In this document: positions 19,076 through 26,666 of the stretch, one piece after another
Numbering within the stretch: the first letter of the stretch is position 1
How the letters are laid out: each line of letters opens with the position of its first letter
Source of the DNA: Pseudomonas campi
GTDB taxonomy: Bacteria > Pseudomonadota > Gammaproteobacteria > Pseudomonadales > Pseudomonadaceae
Reading direction: 5' to 3'
DNA length: 64,000 bases
Assembly: GCF_013200955.2 (NCBI RefSeq)
Contig: NZ_CP053697.2
Span: 4,154,001 to 4,218,000, forward strand
The notes under the pieces: generated by a model
Told to the model about the DNA's origin: nothing
Seen by the model: the letters and a program-made list of their open reading frames with translations, nothing else
Databases searched by the model: none
Translations under genes and position numbers: made by a program

Positions 19076-19090
19076 ACCATCCGCCCATGA

Positions 19091-19117
19091 AAAAACCCGC
19101 CGATTGGCGGGCTTTTC
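19091..19117. terminator. Rho-independent terminator between convergent pyrC' and the TM2 gene
   Basis: Stem CCCGCC/GGCGGG with loop GATT (19096-19111), an A-tract before and TTTT after, so it can serve both convergent genes. Confidence 0.9.
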
Positions 19118-19135
19118 GTTTGTGCTTCATCAACG

Positions 19136-19534
19136 TCAGCTGCGCGAGGCGTTTTCAATTGAAACCTGGGTATTAAGGGTCCAGAAATCGTAGAGCACCC
19201 CGATAAGGAACAGGCCGCCGGTGCACAAATAGATGATCCCGGTGATCCACTTGCCCTGGTACATGCGGTGTACACCGAACACACCGAGGAAAGTCAGCAG
19301 GATCCAGGCTACGTTGTAATCGGTATCCCCCGCCGTGAAGCGCAAATCGGCTTCGCGATCCATCGCTGGGATCAGGAACAGGTCGATGATCCAGCCGATG
19401 AACAGCAGACCCAGGGTGAAGAACCAGATGGTTCCGGTTACCGGCTTGCCGTAGTAGAAGCGGTGCGCGCCCAGAAAACCGAAGATCCACAATAGATAAC
19501 CGATCAGCTTGCTGTGGGTGTCCTGTCGTTGCAT
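19136..19534 (-). CDS. TM2-domain membrane protein
   Basis: 132 residues with two copies of the TM2 unit (helix, short turn with HRFYYGK or HRMYQGK, helix): FGFLGAHRFYYGKPVTG near residue 20 and LGVFGVHRMYQGKWITG near 82, giving about four membrane segments. The function of bacterial TM2 proteins is unknown. The start at 19534 (MQRQDTHSKLIG) is preceded by GGAGG-like sequence; the longer in-frame reading to 19597 is not needed. Divergent from the radical-SAM gene. Confidence 0.85.
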   Translation of the reverse strand: MQRQDTHSKLIGYLLWIFGFLGAHRFYYGKPVTGTIWFFTLGLLFIGWIIDLFLIPAMDREADLRFTAGDTDYNVAWILLTFLGVFGVHRMYQGKWITGIIYLCTGGLFLIGVLYDFWTLNTQVSIENASRS

Positions 19535-19650
19535 GTCTGCCTCCTGCGCAATGTGCCTCTGTCTGACGCCACACTCTACCCAAGGTTTCCCTGCCAAGAG
19601 AAATCCATTGCGTTACAACTTCTGCCTTGCCGGATCAGGAGCAATCGAAC

Positions 19651-19670
19651 TACTGTATATTTGAACAGTA
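19651..19670. promoter_or_regulatory. LexA (SOS) box upstream of the radical-SAM gene
   Basis: TACTGTATATTTGAACAGTA: the arms TACTGT and ACAGTA are perfectly inverted and the core fits CTGT-N8-ACAG, almost the E. coli consensus. An overlapping TATATT (19656-19661) could be the -10, so LexA would block RNA polymerase directly. The box ends one base before an ATG at 19672, which favours the downstream ATG at 19684 as the true start. Confidence 0.88.
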
Positions 19671-19683
19671 AATGGATTGTGTC

Positions 19684-20895
19684 ATGCAGTTGATCGACAA
19701 GCTCACCGTTCTCGCCGATGCCGCCAAGTACGACGTCTCCTGCGCCAGCAGTGGCGCGCCGAAGCGCAGCTCGAAGGGCAAGAGCGGACTCGGCGCAACC
19801 AACGGCATGGGCATCTGCCACAGCTTCACCCCGGACGGGCGCTGCGTGGCGCTGCTGAAGATCCTGCTGACCAACTTCTGCCTGTACGACTGCCAATACT
19901 GCGTCAACCGCCGCTCCAGCGATGTACCACGGGCGCGCTTCACCCCCGTGGAAGTGGTGACCCTGACCCTGGACTTCTACCGACGCAACTGCATCAGCGG
20001 CCTGTTCCTCAGCTCGGGGATCATTCGCTCGGCCGACTACACCATGGAGCAGTTGATCCGCGTCGCCAAACTGCTGCGTGAAGAACACCAGTTCCGCGGC
20101 TACATCCACCTGAAGACCATTCCCGATGCCGATCCGCTGCTGATCCCCGAAGCCGGGCGCTACGCCGATCGCCTCAGCGTCAACATCGAACTGCCCACCG
20201 AGAGCAGCCTGATCCGCCTGGCGCCTGAAAAGCAGGTGGGCACCATCAAGCAGGCCATGCACTCAATCCACCAGGGCGAGAGCGAGGCCCGCGCGGAAAA
20301 GGGCGCACCACGCTTCGCCCCCGCCGGTCAGAGCACGCAGATGATTGTCGGCGCCGACGACACCGACGACAGCACCATCCTGCACACCGCCCAGTCGCTG
20401 TATGGCGCCTACCGCCTGCGCCGGGTCTACTACTCTGCATTCAGTCCGATCCCACACAGCCCCAAGACCGTGCCCTTCGAGGCGCCGCCGCTGCTGCGCG
20501 AGCATCGCCTGTATCAGGCCGACTTCCTCCTGCGTGGCTATGGCTTCCAGGCCGGCGAACTGCTCAGCGGCCCCGGCAACCTGGCCCTGGATATCGACCC
20601 CAAACTGGCCTGGGCGCTGGCCAACCGCGAGCACTTCCCGGTCGATCTGAACCGCGCCGAACCCAGCCTGATCGCCCGTGTCCCCGGCATCGGCGTCCTC
20701 AGCGCCAAACGTCTGGTGGCGCTGCGCCGACACAAGCGCATCCGCTTCGAGGACGTCAGCCGCCTGCGCTGTGCTCTGGAAAAAGCCAAACCCTTTATCG
20801 TCACCCAGGACTATCGGCCCCTGCAGGCCGGCAACGAGTCGCAGGTACTGCGCCAGCAGTTGAGCGAAACACCGGCACAGATGGTGCTCTGGTGA
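19684..20895 (+). CDS. Putative DNA modification/repair radical SAM protein
   Basis: 403 residues from MQLIDKLTVLADAAKYDVSC, resembling the family annotated as radical SAM protein linked to uracil-DNA glycosylase (TIGR03916 type, from memory). The [4Fe-4S] motif CLYDCQYC lies near residues 66-73, with a second Cys cluster upstream (VSCASSG, GICHSF). The C-terminus has a helix-hairpin-helix DNA-binding motif, VPGIGVLSAKRLVALRRH, near 333-350. It overlaps the next gene by one base. The LexA box at its 5' end suggests induction by DNA damage. The chemical reaction is unknown. Confidence 0.85.
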   Translation: MQLIDKLTVLADAAKYDVSCASSGAPKRSSKGKSGLGATNGMGICHSFTPDGRCVALLKILLTNFCLYDCQYCVNRRSSDVPRARFTPVEVVTLTLDFYRRNCISGLFLSSGIIRSADYTMEQLIRVAKLLREEHQFRGYIHLKTIPDADPLLIPEAGRYADRLSVNIELPTESSLIRLAPEKQVGTIKQAMHSIHQGESEARAEKGAPRFAPAGQSTQMIVGADDTDDSTILHTAQSLYGAYRLRRVYYSAFSPIPHSPKTVPFEAPPLLREHRLYQADFLLRGYGFQAGELLSGPGNLALDIDPKLAWALANREHFPVDLNRAEPSLIARVPGIGVLSAKRLVALRRHKRIRFEDVSRLRCALEKAKPFIVTQDYRPLQAGNESQVLRQQLSETPAQMVLW

Positions 20896-21770
20896 TGGTC
20901 AGCGCGCGCTTCGATGGCAGCTTCGCCGGCTGGCGCCAGGCCGCACGCGAGCTGTTGCAACAGGGTGTGACTGCCGACCAAGTCACCTGGTACAGCCACG
21001 ACGGCGATACCGACCTGTTCGCGGCCGGAACGCCTTGCGCAACGCCGCACCTGGCGACCACCGCCATCCGGGTGCCACGCCAGCTGCTCAACCTGCTCGA
21101 AAGTGCCGCACGCTATCGCTGTGCAGACCGCTGGAGTCTGCTCTACCGGGTGCTCTGGCGGGTCAGCCACGGCGACCGCAGCGCCATGCTGGCGGGGGAT
21201 GCCGACGGCAGCGAGCTGCACAAACGGCTCAAGGCCGTGCGCCGCGAAGCCCATCACCTGCATGCCTTTCTGCGCTTTCAGCCCTGCCACGTCGAGAACG
21301 GGCCGGACTTCGTCGCCTGGCACGAACCAGCCCATGACATTCTGCACAGCGCCAGCGGGCACTTTGCCGAGCGCATGGGCCAGCACAGTTGGCTGATCGC
21401 TACGCCACAAGACGGGGTGTACTGGGATGGCCAGCGCTTGCAGCACCAGCAGCACTGCCCACAGGAGTGGCAGCAGCTGGCGCAGGCGCCGGGGGATGAA
21501 GGCCAGCAGCTATGGCTGGCCTACTACGGCAGTACCTTCAACCCGGCGCGGCTGAATCGCAGCGTACTGGAAAACAACATGCCGGTACGCTTCTGGAAAA
21601 ACCTGCCGGAAGGGCCGCTGATTCCGCAGCTGATGAGTCAGGCGCGAGCCGGAGCCCAGCGCGACGGCCAGGCCCAGGCTGTCGCACAGAGATCCGGGAA
21701 AATCATTCGCTACCGCAACGATAGCGAGCAGACGCCTAGCGGAAGCGTCGGCCCGGGTCTTCCTCGCTGA
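20895..21770 (+). CDS. DUF4130 protein linked to the radical SAM repair gene
   Basis: 291 residues, of the family found beside the preceding radical SAM gene and, in other bacteria, fused to a uracil-DNA glycosylase domain of UdgX type (known from family annotation). Here only the DUF4130 part is present: WRVSHGDRSAML, LHAFLRFQ, WHEPAHDILHSASGHFAERM and WLIATPQDGVYWDG are visible and no glycosylase domain follows. The ATG overlaps the upstream TGA (TGATG), though a GTG three bases earlier is possible. The last 35 bases overlap the end of pilU on the other strand. Confidence 0.8.
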   Translation: MVSARFDGSFAGWRQAARELLQQGVTADQVTWYSHDGDTDLFAAGTPCATPHLATTAIRVPRQLLNLLESAARYRCADRWSLLYRVLWRVSHGDRSAMLAGDADGSELHKRLKAVRREAHHLHAFLRFQPCHVENGPDFVAWHEPAHDILHSASGHFAERMGQHSWLIATPQDGVYWDGQRLQHQQHCPQEWQQLAQAPGDEGQQLWLAYYGSTFNPARLNRSVLENNMPVRFWKNLPEGPLIPQLMSQARAGAQRDGQAQAVAQRSGKIIRYRNDSEQTPSGSVGPGLPR

Positions 21771-22881
21771 CTTCCAGGCTCAGGCCCTGGCTCATGCTGG
21801 TCAGGTGGTCGCCGTCGGTTTCCGAACCGAGCTTGATCATCAGGCGCAGATCGTTCGCCGAGTCAGCGTAGAGCAGCGCATCTTCGTAGGTGATCTCGCC
21901 CTGGGTGTAGAGGTTGTACAGGGCCTGGTCGAAGGTCTGCATGCCCAGCTCGGTGGAGCGCTTCATCAGCGCCTTGAGCTCATGCACCTCGCCCTTGCGG
22001 ATCAAGTCGGCGGCCAGCGGGGTGTTGATTAGTACCTCGATCACCGCGCGGCGGCCCTTGCCGTCCGGGGTTGGCACCAGTTGCTGGGCGACAATGGCCT
22101 TGAGGTTAAGCGACAGGTCCATCCACACCTGATTCTGCCGGTCAGCCGGGAAGAAGTTGATGATCCGGTCCAGCGCCTGGTTGGCGTTGTTGGCGTGCAG
22201 GGTGGCCAGGCACAGGTGACCGGTTTCGGCGAAGGCCACGGCGTGGTCCATGGTCTCGCGGGTACGCACCTCGCCGATCAGGATCACGTCCGGCGCCTGG
22301 CGCAGGGTGTTCTTCAGCGCCACCTCGAAGGATTCGGTATCGATGCCCACTTCGCGCTGGGTGACGATGCAGCTCTGGTGCTGGTGGATGTATTCGATCG
22401 GGTCTTCGATGGAGATGATGTGGCCGCTGCTGTTCTTGTTGCGGTAGCCGATCATCGCCGCCAGCGAGGTGGACTTACCGGTACCGGTGGCACCGACGAA
22501 CAGCACCAGGCCGCGCTTGGTCAGCGCCAGCTTCTTCAAAATCTCCGGTAACTTGAGGTCGTCCAGGGTCGGGATGTTGGTCTCGATACGGCGCAGCACC
22601 ATGCCTGCCAGGTTGCGCTGGTAGAAGGCGCTGACGCGGAAGCGACCCACGCCGCGGGCGCTGATGGCAAAGTTGCACTCGTGGTTCTCGGCGAAGTCGC
22701 GGCGCTGCTGCTCGTTCATCACCGAGTGCACGGTTTCCCGCGTTTGTTCCGGCGACATGGGGTTCTTGGTCACCGGCATGATCTTGCCGTTGACCTTCAT
22801 CGACGGCGGTACACCGGCGGTAATGAACAGGTCGGAACCACCTTTTTCCACCATCAAGCGCAGCAGCTTTTCGAATTCCAT
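21736..22881 (-). CDS. pilU: PilU, accessory pilus retraction ATPase
   Basis: PilT-like hexameric ATPase needed with PilT for full twitching. 381 residues with Walker A GATGTGKST near 135, Asp box IISIEDPIEY, Walker B ILIGEVRTRE and His box LCLATLHANN. It has the longer C-terminal tail that separates PilU from PilT. It lies 72 bases downstream of pilT in the same operon. Confidence 0.97.
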   Translation of the reverse strand: MEFEKLLRLMVEKGGSDLFITAGVPPSMKVNGKIMPVTKNPMSPEQTRETVHSVMNEQQRRDFAENHECNFAISARGVGRFRVSAFYQRNLAGMVLRRIETNIPTLDDLKLPEILKKLALTKRGLVLFVGATGTGKSTSLAAMIGYRNKNSSGHIISIEDPIEYIHQHQSCIVTQREVGIDTESFEVALKNTLRQAPDVILIGEVRTRETMDHAVAFAETGHLCLATLHANNANQALDRIINFFPADRQNQVWMDLSLNLKAIVAQQLVPTPDGKGRRAVIEVLINTPLAADLIRKGEVHELKALMKRSTELGMQTFDQALYNLYTQGEITYEDALLYADSANDLRLMIKLGSETDGDHLTSMSQGLSLEVSEEDPGRRFR

Positions 22882-22953
22882 CTTTCTCGCCCGTGTGTCC
22901 TGTGCGCTGCTGCCGGAGGACCGACAGCAGCCTGTTGCCGATGATCCAGAAGC

Positions 22954-23988
22954 TTAGAAGTTTTCCGGTGCCTTGGCTTTTTCGCGAGCCGCCTCGCGGC
23001 TGATCAGACCCTTGGCCACCAGCCCCTTGAGGCACATGTCGAGGGTCTGCATGCCCAGCGAACCACCGGTCTGGATCGACGAATACATCTGCGCCACCTT
23101 GTCCTCGCGGATCAGGTTACGGATCGCCGGGGTACCGATCATGATCTCGTGGGCCGCCACGCGACCGCCGCCGATCTTCTTCAGCAGGGTTTGCGAGATC
23201 ACCGACTGCAGCGATTCCGAGAGCATGGAGCGAACCATGGACTTCTCCTCGGCGGGAAACACGTCGACCACCCGGTCGATGGTCTTGGCCGCCGAGGTGG
23301 TGTGCAGGGTACCGAATACCAGGTGGCCGGTTTCCGCGGCAGTCAGTGCCAGGCGGATGGTCTCCAGGTCGCGCATTTCGCCGACCAGAATGATGTCCGG
23401 GTCTTCACGCAGGGCCGAGCGCAGGGCTTCGGAGAAGCCGTGGGTGTCGCGGTGCACTTCACGCTGGTTGACCAGGCACTTCTTCGACTCGTGCACGAAT
23501 TCGATCGGGTCTTCGATGGTCAGGATGTGGTGGTACTTGTTGCTGTTCAGGTGGTCGATCATCGCCGCCAGGGTGGTCGACTTGCCCGAACCGGTCGGCC
23601 CGGTGACCAGCACCAGGCCGCGCGGGACATCGGTGATCTTCTTGAACACCTCGCCCATGCCGAGGTCTTCCATGGTCAGCACTTTCGACGGAATGGTCCG
23701 GAATACCGCACCGGCGCCACGATTCTGGTTGAAGGCGTTGACCCGGAAACGCGCCACACCCGGCACTTCGAAGGAAAAGTCGGTCTCGAGGAATTCCTCG
23801 AAATCCTTGCGCTGCTTGTCGTTCATGATGTCGTAGATCAGCGCATGGACCTGTTTGTGGTCCAGTGCCGGCAGGTTGATCCGCCGTACGTCGCCGTCGA
23901 CCCGAATCATCGGCGGCAGTCCCGCCGAGAGGTGCAGGTCCGACGCGCCTTGTTTGGCACTGAAGGCCAACAGCTCGGTAATATCCAT
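22954..23988 (-). CDS. pilT: PilT, type IV pilus retraction ATPase
   Basis: 344 residues from MDITELLAFSAKQGASDLHLS. Walker A GPTGSGKST, Asp box LTIEDPIEF, Walker B ILVGEMRD, His box VFGTLHTTSA and the PilT-specific AIRNLIRE motif are all present. An ATG four codons upstream (24000) is possible but does not match the family. Diverges from yggS over a 72-base gap. Confidence 0.98.
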   Translation of the reverse strand: MDITELLAFSAKQGASDLHLSAGLPPMIRVDGDVRRINLPALDHKQVHALIYDIMNDKQRKDFEEFLETDFSFEVPGVARFRVNAFNQNRGAGAVFRTIPSKVLTMEDLGMGEVFKKITDVPRGLVLVTGPTGSGKSTTLAAMIDHLNSNKYHHILTIEDPIEFVHESKKCLVNQREVHRDTHGFSEALRSALREDPDIILVGEMRDLETIRLALTAAETGHLVFGTLHTTSAAKTIDRVVDVFPAEEKSMVRSMLSESLQSVISQTLLKKIGGGRVAAHEIMIGTPAIRNLIREDKVAQMYSSIQTGGSLGMQTLDMCLKGLVAKGLISREAAREKAKAPENF

Positions 23989-24060
23989 GGGACTCCCCAA
24001 TCACATGCAAGCAGGTAGAATGCCGCAAACCCATGATGGGCGGGCTATAGAGCGCGAGTA

Positions 24061-24753
24061 ATGTCCACGATAGCAGAGAATATTGCAAAGGTTCGCGCGC
24101 GTATCCGTGAGGCGGCGCAAGCCTCGCAGCGTGATTGGACAGCTATCGGCCTGCTCGCGGTCAGCAAGACCAAGCCGGCGAAGGCCGTTCGCGAGGCGCA
24201 TGTGGCAGGCCTCCGTGATTTTGGCGAGAACTACCTGCAGGAAGCTCTGGGCAAGCAGCAGGAGTTGGCCGATCTGGACTTGATCTGGCACTTCATCGGC
24301 CCCATTCAATCGAACAAGACCAAGCAGATCGCCGAGCACTTCGATTGGGTGCATTCGGTGGACCGCCTGAAGATTGCCCAGCGCTTGTCCGAGCAGCGCC
24401 CTGCGCACCTGCCACCGCTGAATATCTGCCTGCAGGTGAATGTCAGCGGCGAGGCCAGCAAATCCGGTTGCACAGCCGACGAACTGCCGGCACTGGCACA
24501 GGCGGTTACACAACTGCCGCAACTGAGATTGCGTGGATTGATGACAATCCCCGAACCGACCGATGATGCTCACGAACAACATCGCGCCTTTGCCCGCCTT
24601 CGCGAGCTGCGCGACAACCTGAACCTGGGCCTCGACAGCCTGTCCATGGGCATGAGTCACGACCTGGAAGCTGCCATCGCCGAAGGTGCCACCTGGGTAC
24701 GTATCGGTACCGCCCTGTTTGGTGCCCGCGACTACGGCCAAACGCAGAATTGA
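24061..24753 (+). CDS. yggS: Pyridoxal-phosphate homeostasis protein YggS
   Basis: 230-residue PLP-binding TIM barrel of the alanine racemase fold. The PLP lysine lies in LLAVSKTKPA (about 36); other conserved segments are DFGENYLQEA, WHFIGPIQSNK, GLMTIPE and SMGMSHDLEAAI. Known to keep PLP and amino-acid pools balanced. First gene of a yggS-proC-yggT-yggU run. A TATAGA hexamer at 24046-24051 may be its -10. Confidence 0.96.
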   Translation: MSTIAENIAKVRARIREAAQASQRDWTAIGLLAVSKTKPAKAVREAHVAGLRDFGENYLQEALGKQQELADLDLIWHFIGPIQSNKTKQIAEHFDWVHSVDRLKIAQRLSEQRPAHLPPLNICLQVNVSGEASKSGCTADELPALAQAVTQLPQLRLRGLMTIPEPTDDAHEQHRAFARLRELRDNLNLGLDSLSMGMSHDLEAAIAEGATWVRIGTALFGARDYGQTQN

Positions 24754-24772
24754 TGTGAAGGAAACCCGCTAA

Positions 24773-25591
24773 ATGAATCACCCACGTATCGCCTTTATCG
24801 GTGCCGGCAACATGGCCGCCAGCCTGATCGGCGGCCTGCTCGCCCAGGGCACCCCGGCCAGCCATATCCGCGCCAGCGACCCGGGCGCCGAGCAGCGGGC
24901 GAAGGTCGCAGCCGAGTACGGCATCGAGCTGTTCGAAAGCAATGACGACGCCATCGCCGGAGCCAACGTGGTGGTCCTGGCGACCAAACCGCAGGTGCTC
25001 AAGGGCGTGTGCCAGGCTCTGGCGCCCAGCCTGAGCGACGGCCAGCTGATCGTTTCCATCGCCGCCGGCATCGGTTGCGCCAGCCTGGCCAACTGGCTAG
25101 GCCCGCGGCCGATTGTGCGCTGCATGCCGAATACACCGGCGCTGCTGCGCCAGGGCGTCAGCGGCCTGTACGCCAACGCCGAGGTCTCCACCGCGCAGCG
25201 CCAGCTGGCAGAGCAACTGCTCAGCGCCGTCGGTCTGGCCCTGTGGCTCGACGAGGAACAGCAAATCGACGCGGTCACCGCCGTCTCCGGCAGCGGCCCG
25301 GCCTATTTCTTCCTGCTGATCGAAGCCATGACTGCCGCCGGCGAACAGCTCGGCCTGCCCCGCGCCATCGCTGCACAGCTGACCGTGCAGACCGCCCTCG
25401 GCGCCGCACGCATGGCCAGCGAGAGCGATGTGGAGGCCGCCGAACTGCGCCGCCGCGTCACCTCGCCCAACGGCACCACCGAGGCAGCGATCAAGTCTTT
25501 CCAGGCCGGCGGTTTCGAAGCCCTGGTACAGCAGGCCTTGGACGCCGCCGCCAGACGCTCCGCCGAACTCGCCGAACAACTGGGTCAATAA
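24773..25591 (+). CDS. proC: Pyrroline-5-carboxylate reductase
   Basis: Final enzyme of proline synthesis, reducing pyrroline-5-carboxylate with NAD(P)H. 272 residues, Rossmann start IAFIGAGNMAASLIGGLL and the signature SGSGPAYFFLLIEAM plus VTSPNGTTEAAI. Nineteen bases after yggS, with AAGGA before the ATG. Confidence 0.97.
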   Translation: MNHPRIAFIGAGNMAASLIGGLLAQGTPASHIRASDPGAEQRAKVAAEYGIELFESNDDAIAGANVVVLATKPQVLKGVCQALAPSLSDGQLIVSIAAGIGCASLANWLGPRPIVRCMPNTPALLRQGVSGLYANAEVSTAQRQLAEQLLSAVGLALWLDEEQQIDAVTAVSGSGPAYFFLLIEAMTAAGEQLGLPRAIAAQLTVQTALGAARMASESDVEAAELRRRVTSPNGTTEAAIKSFQAGGFEALVQQALDAAARRSAELAEQLGQ

Positions 25592-25600
25592 GGAACTTCC

Positions 25601-26194
25601 ATGTCCGGATTCGCTGAAGCCCTCATCTATATCATCCAGACCCTCGGCAGCCTGTATCTGCTGATCGTGCTGCTGCGCTTCATCCTGCAACTGGTGCGCG
25701 CCGACTTCTACAACCCGCTCAGCCAGTTCGCCCTCAAGGCCACCCAGCCGCTGCTCAAGCCACTGCGGCGGATCATCCCGGGCCTGGGCGGCCTGGATCT
25801 GGCTTCGCTGGTGCTGGCGATGCTGGTGCAACTGCTGCTGATGGTGGTGATCATCCTCATCGCCGGAGCCAATCCGCTCGCCTATGGTCTGCAGCTGCTG
25901 GTGTGGACGGTGATCGCAGTGACTTCGCTGTTCCTGAAGATCTTCTTCTTCGCCATGATCATCAGCGTGATCCTCTCCTGGGTCGCCCCCGGCAGCTACA
26001 ACCCCGGCGCGCAGCTGGTCAACCAGATCTGCGAGCCGTTGCTGGCACCGTTCCGCAAGCTGATCCCGAACCTGGGCGGCTTGGATATCTCGCCGATCTT
26101 CGCCTTCATGGCCCTGCACCTGCTGGATCGCTTCGTGATCGGCAACCTCGCCGCCATGAGCGGCATGCCGGCCATCCTCAGCCCGTTCATCTGA
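25601..26194 (+). CDS. yggT: YggT family integral membrane protein
   Basis: 197 residues with two YGGT units, each two membrane helices with a conserved NP...Q/N...P pattern (YNPLSQF, YNPGAQLVNQICEPLLAPFRK). Family role is uncertain; linked to osmotic tolerance and membrane function in some bacteria. Ten bases after proC and directly followed by the DUF167 gene. Confidence 0.93.
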   Translation: MSGFAEALIYIIQTLGSLYLLIVLLRFILQLVRADFYNPLSQFALKATQPLLKPLRRIIPGLGGLDLASLVLAMLVQLLLMVVIILIAGANPLAYGLQLLVWTVIAVTSLFLKIFFFAMIISVILSWVAPGSYNPGAQLVNQICEPLLAPFRKLIPNLGGLDISPIFAFMALHLLDRFVIGNLAAMSGMPAILSPFI

Positions 26195-26491
26195 ATGGGC
26201 TGGTTCCGCTGGGACGGCGACGACCTGCTGCTCGACTGCCATCTGCAGCCCAAGGCCAGCAAGGACGAATTCGCCGGTCTGCATGGTGAGCGGTTGAAAA
26301 TCCGCCTCACCGCACCACCGGTGGAAGGCAAGGCCAATGCTCACCTGCTGGCCTTTCTCGGCAAGGCCTTCGGCGTGGCCAAGAGCCAGGTCAGCCTGGA
26401 AAGCGGCGAGCTGAACCGGCAGAAACGCGTGCGCATTCACGCCCCGCAGCGCCTGCCAGAGCTGCCCGGCTTGACCGCTCGGTCACCTTGA
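26195..26491 (+). CDS. yggU: DUF167 family protein (YggU)
   Basis: 98 residues, small conserved cytosolic protein of unknown function. The family pattern VxPKASKDEF...LKIRLTAPPVEGKANAHL is clear. The ATG follows the yggT stop immediately (TGAATG). Confidence 0.93.
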   Translation: MGWFRWDGDDLLLDCHLQPKASKDEFAGLHGERLKIRLTAPPVEGKANAHLLAFLGKAFGVAKSQVSLESGELNRQKRVRIHAPQRLPELPGLTARSP

Positions 26492-26525
26492 GCAACCACC
26501 AGGCCGAAGTTGTGCAGCAGAACAA

Positions 26526-26553
26526 TTGACGGCGCCCAAGCTCTCCGCATAAT
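26526..26553 (+). promoter_or_regulatory. Sigma70-type promoter for the dynamin-like gene
   Basis: TTGACG at 26526-26531 and CATAAT at 26548-26553, 16 bases apart, in the 175-base gap before the GTPase gene. Five of six matches to consensus in each box. Confidence 0.6.
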
Positions 26554-26666
26554 GCAGCTATCTCCGGCAAAGCCTCAGGCAGTGTGGCGGAGCAGCTCTT
26601 TATCGCATTGTGCCCTATCGAACCGCCTGACCACCGCAGGATGCGCTACCCGAGAGGAGTTACCGG

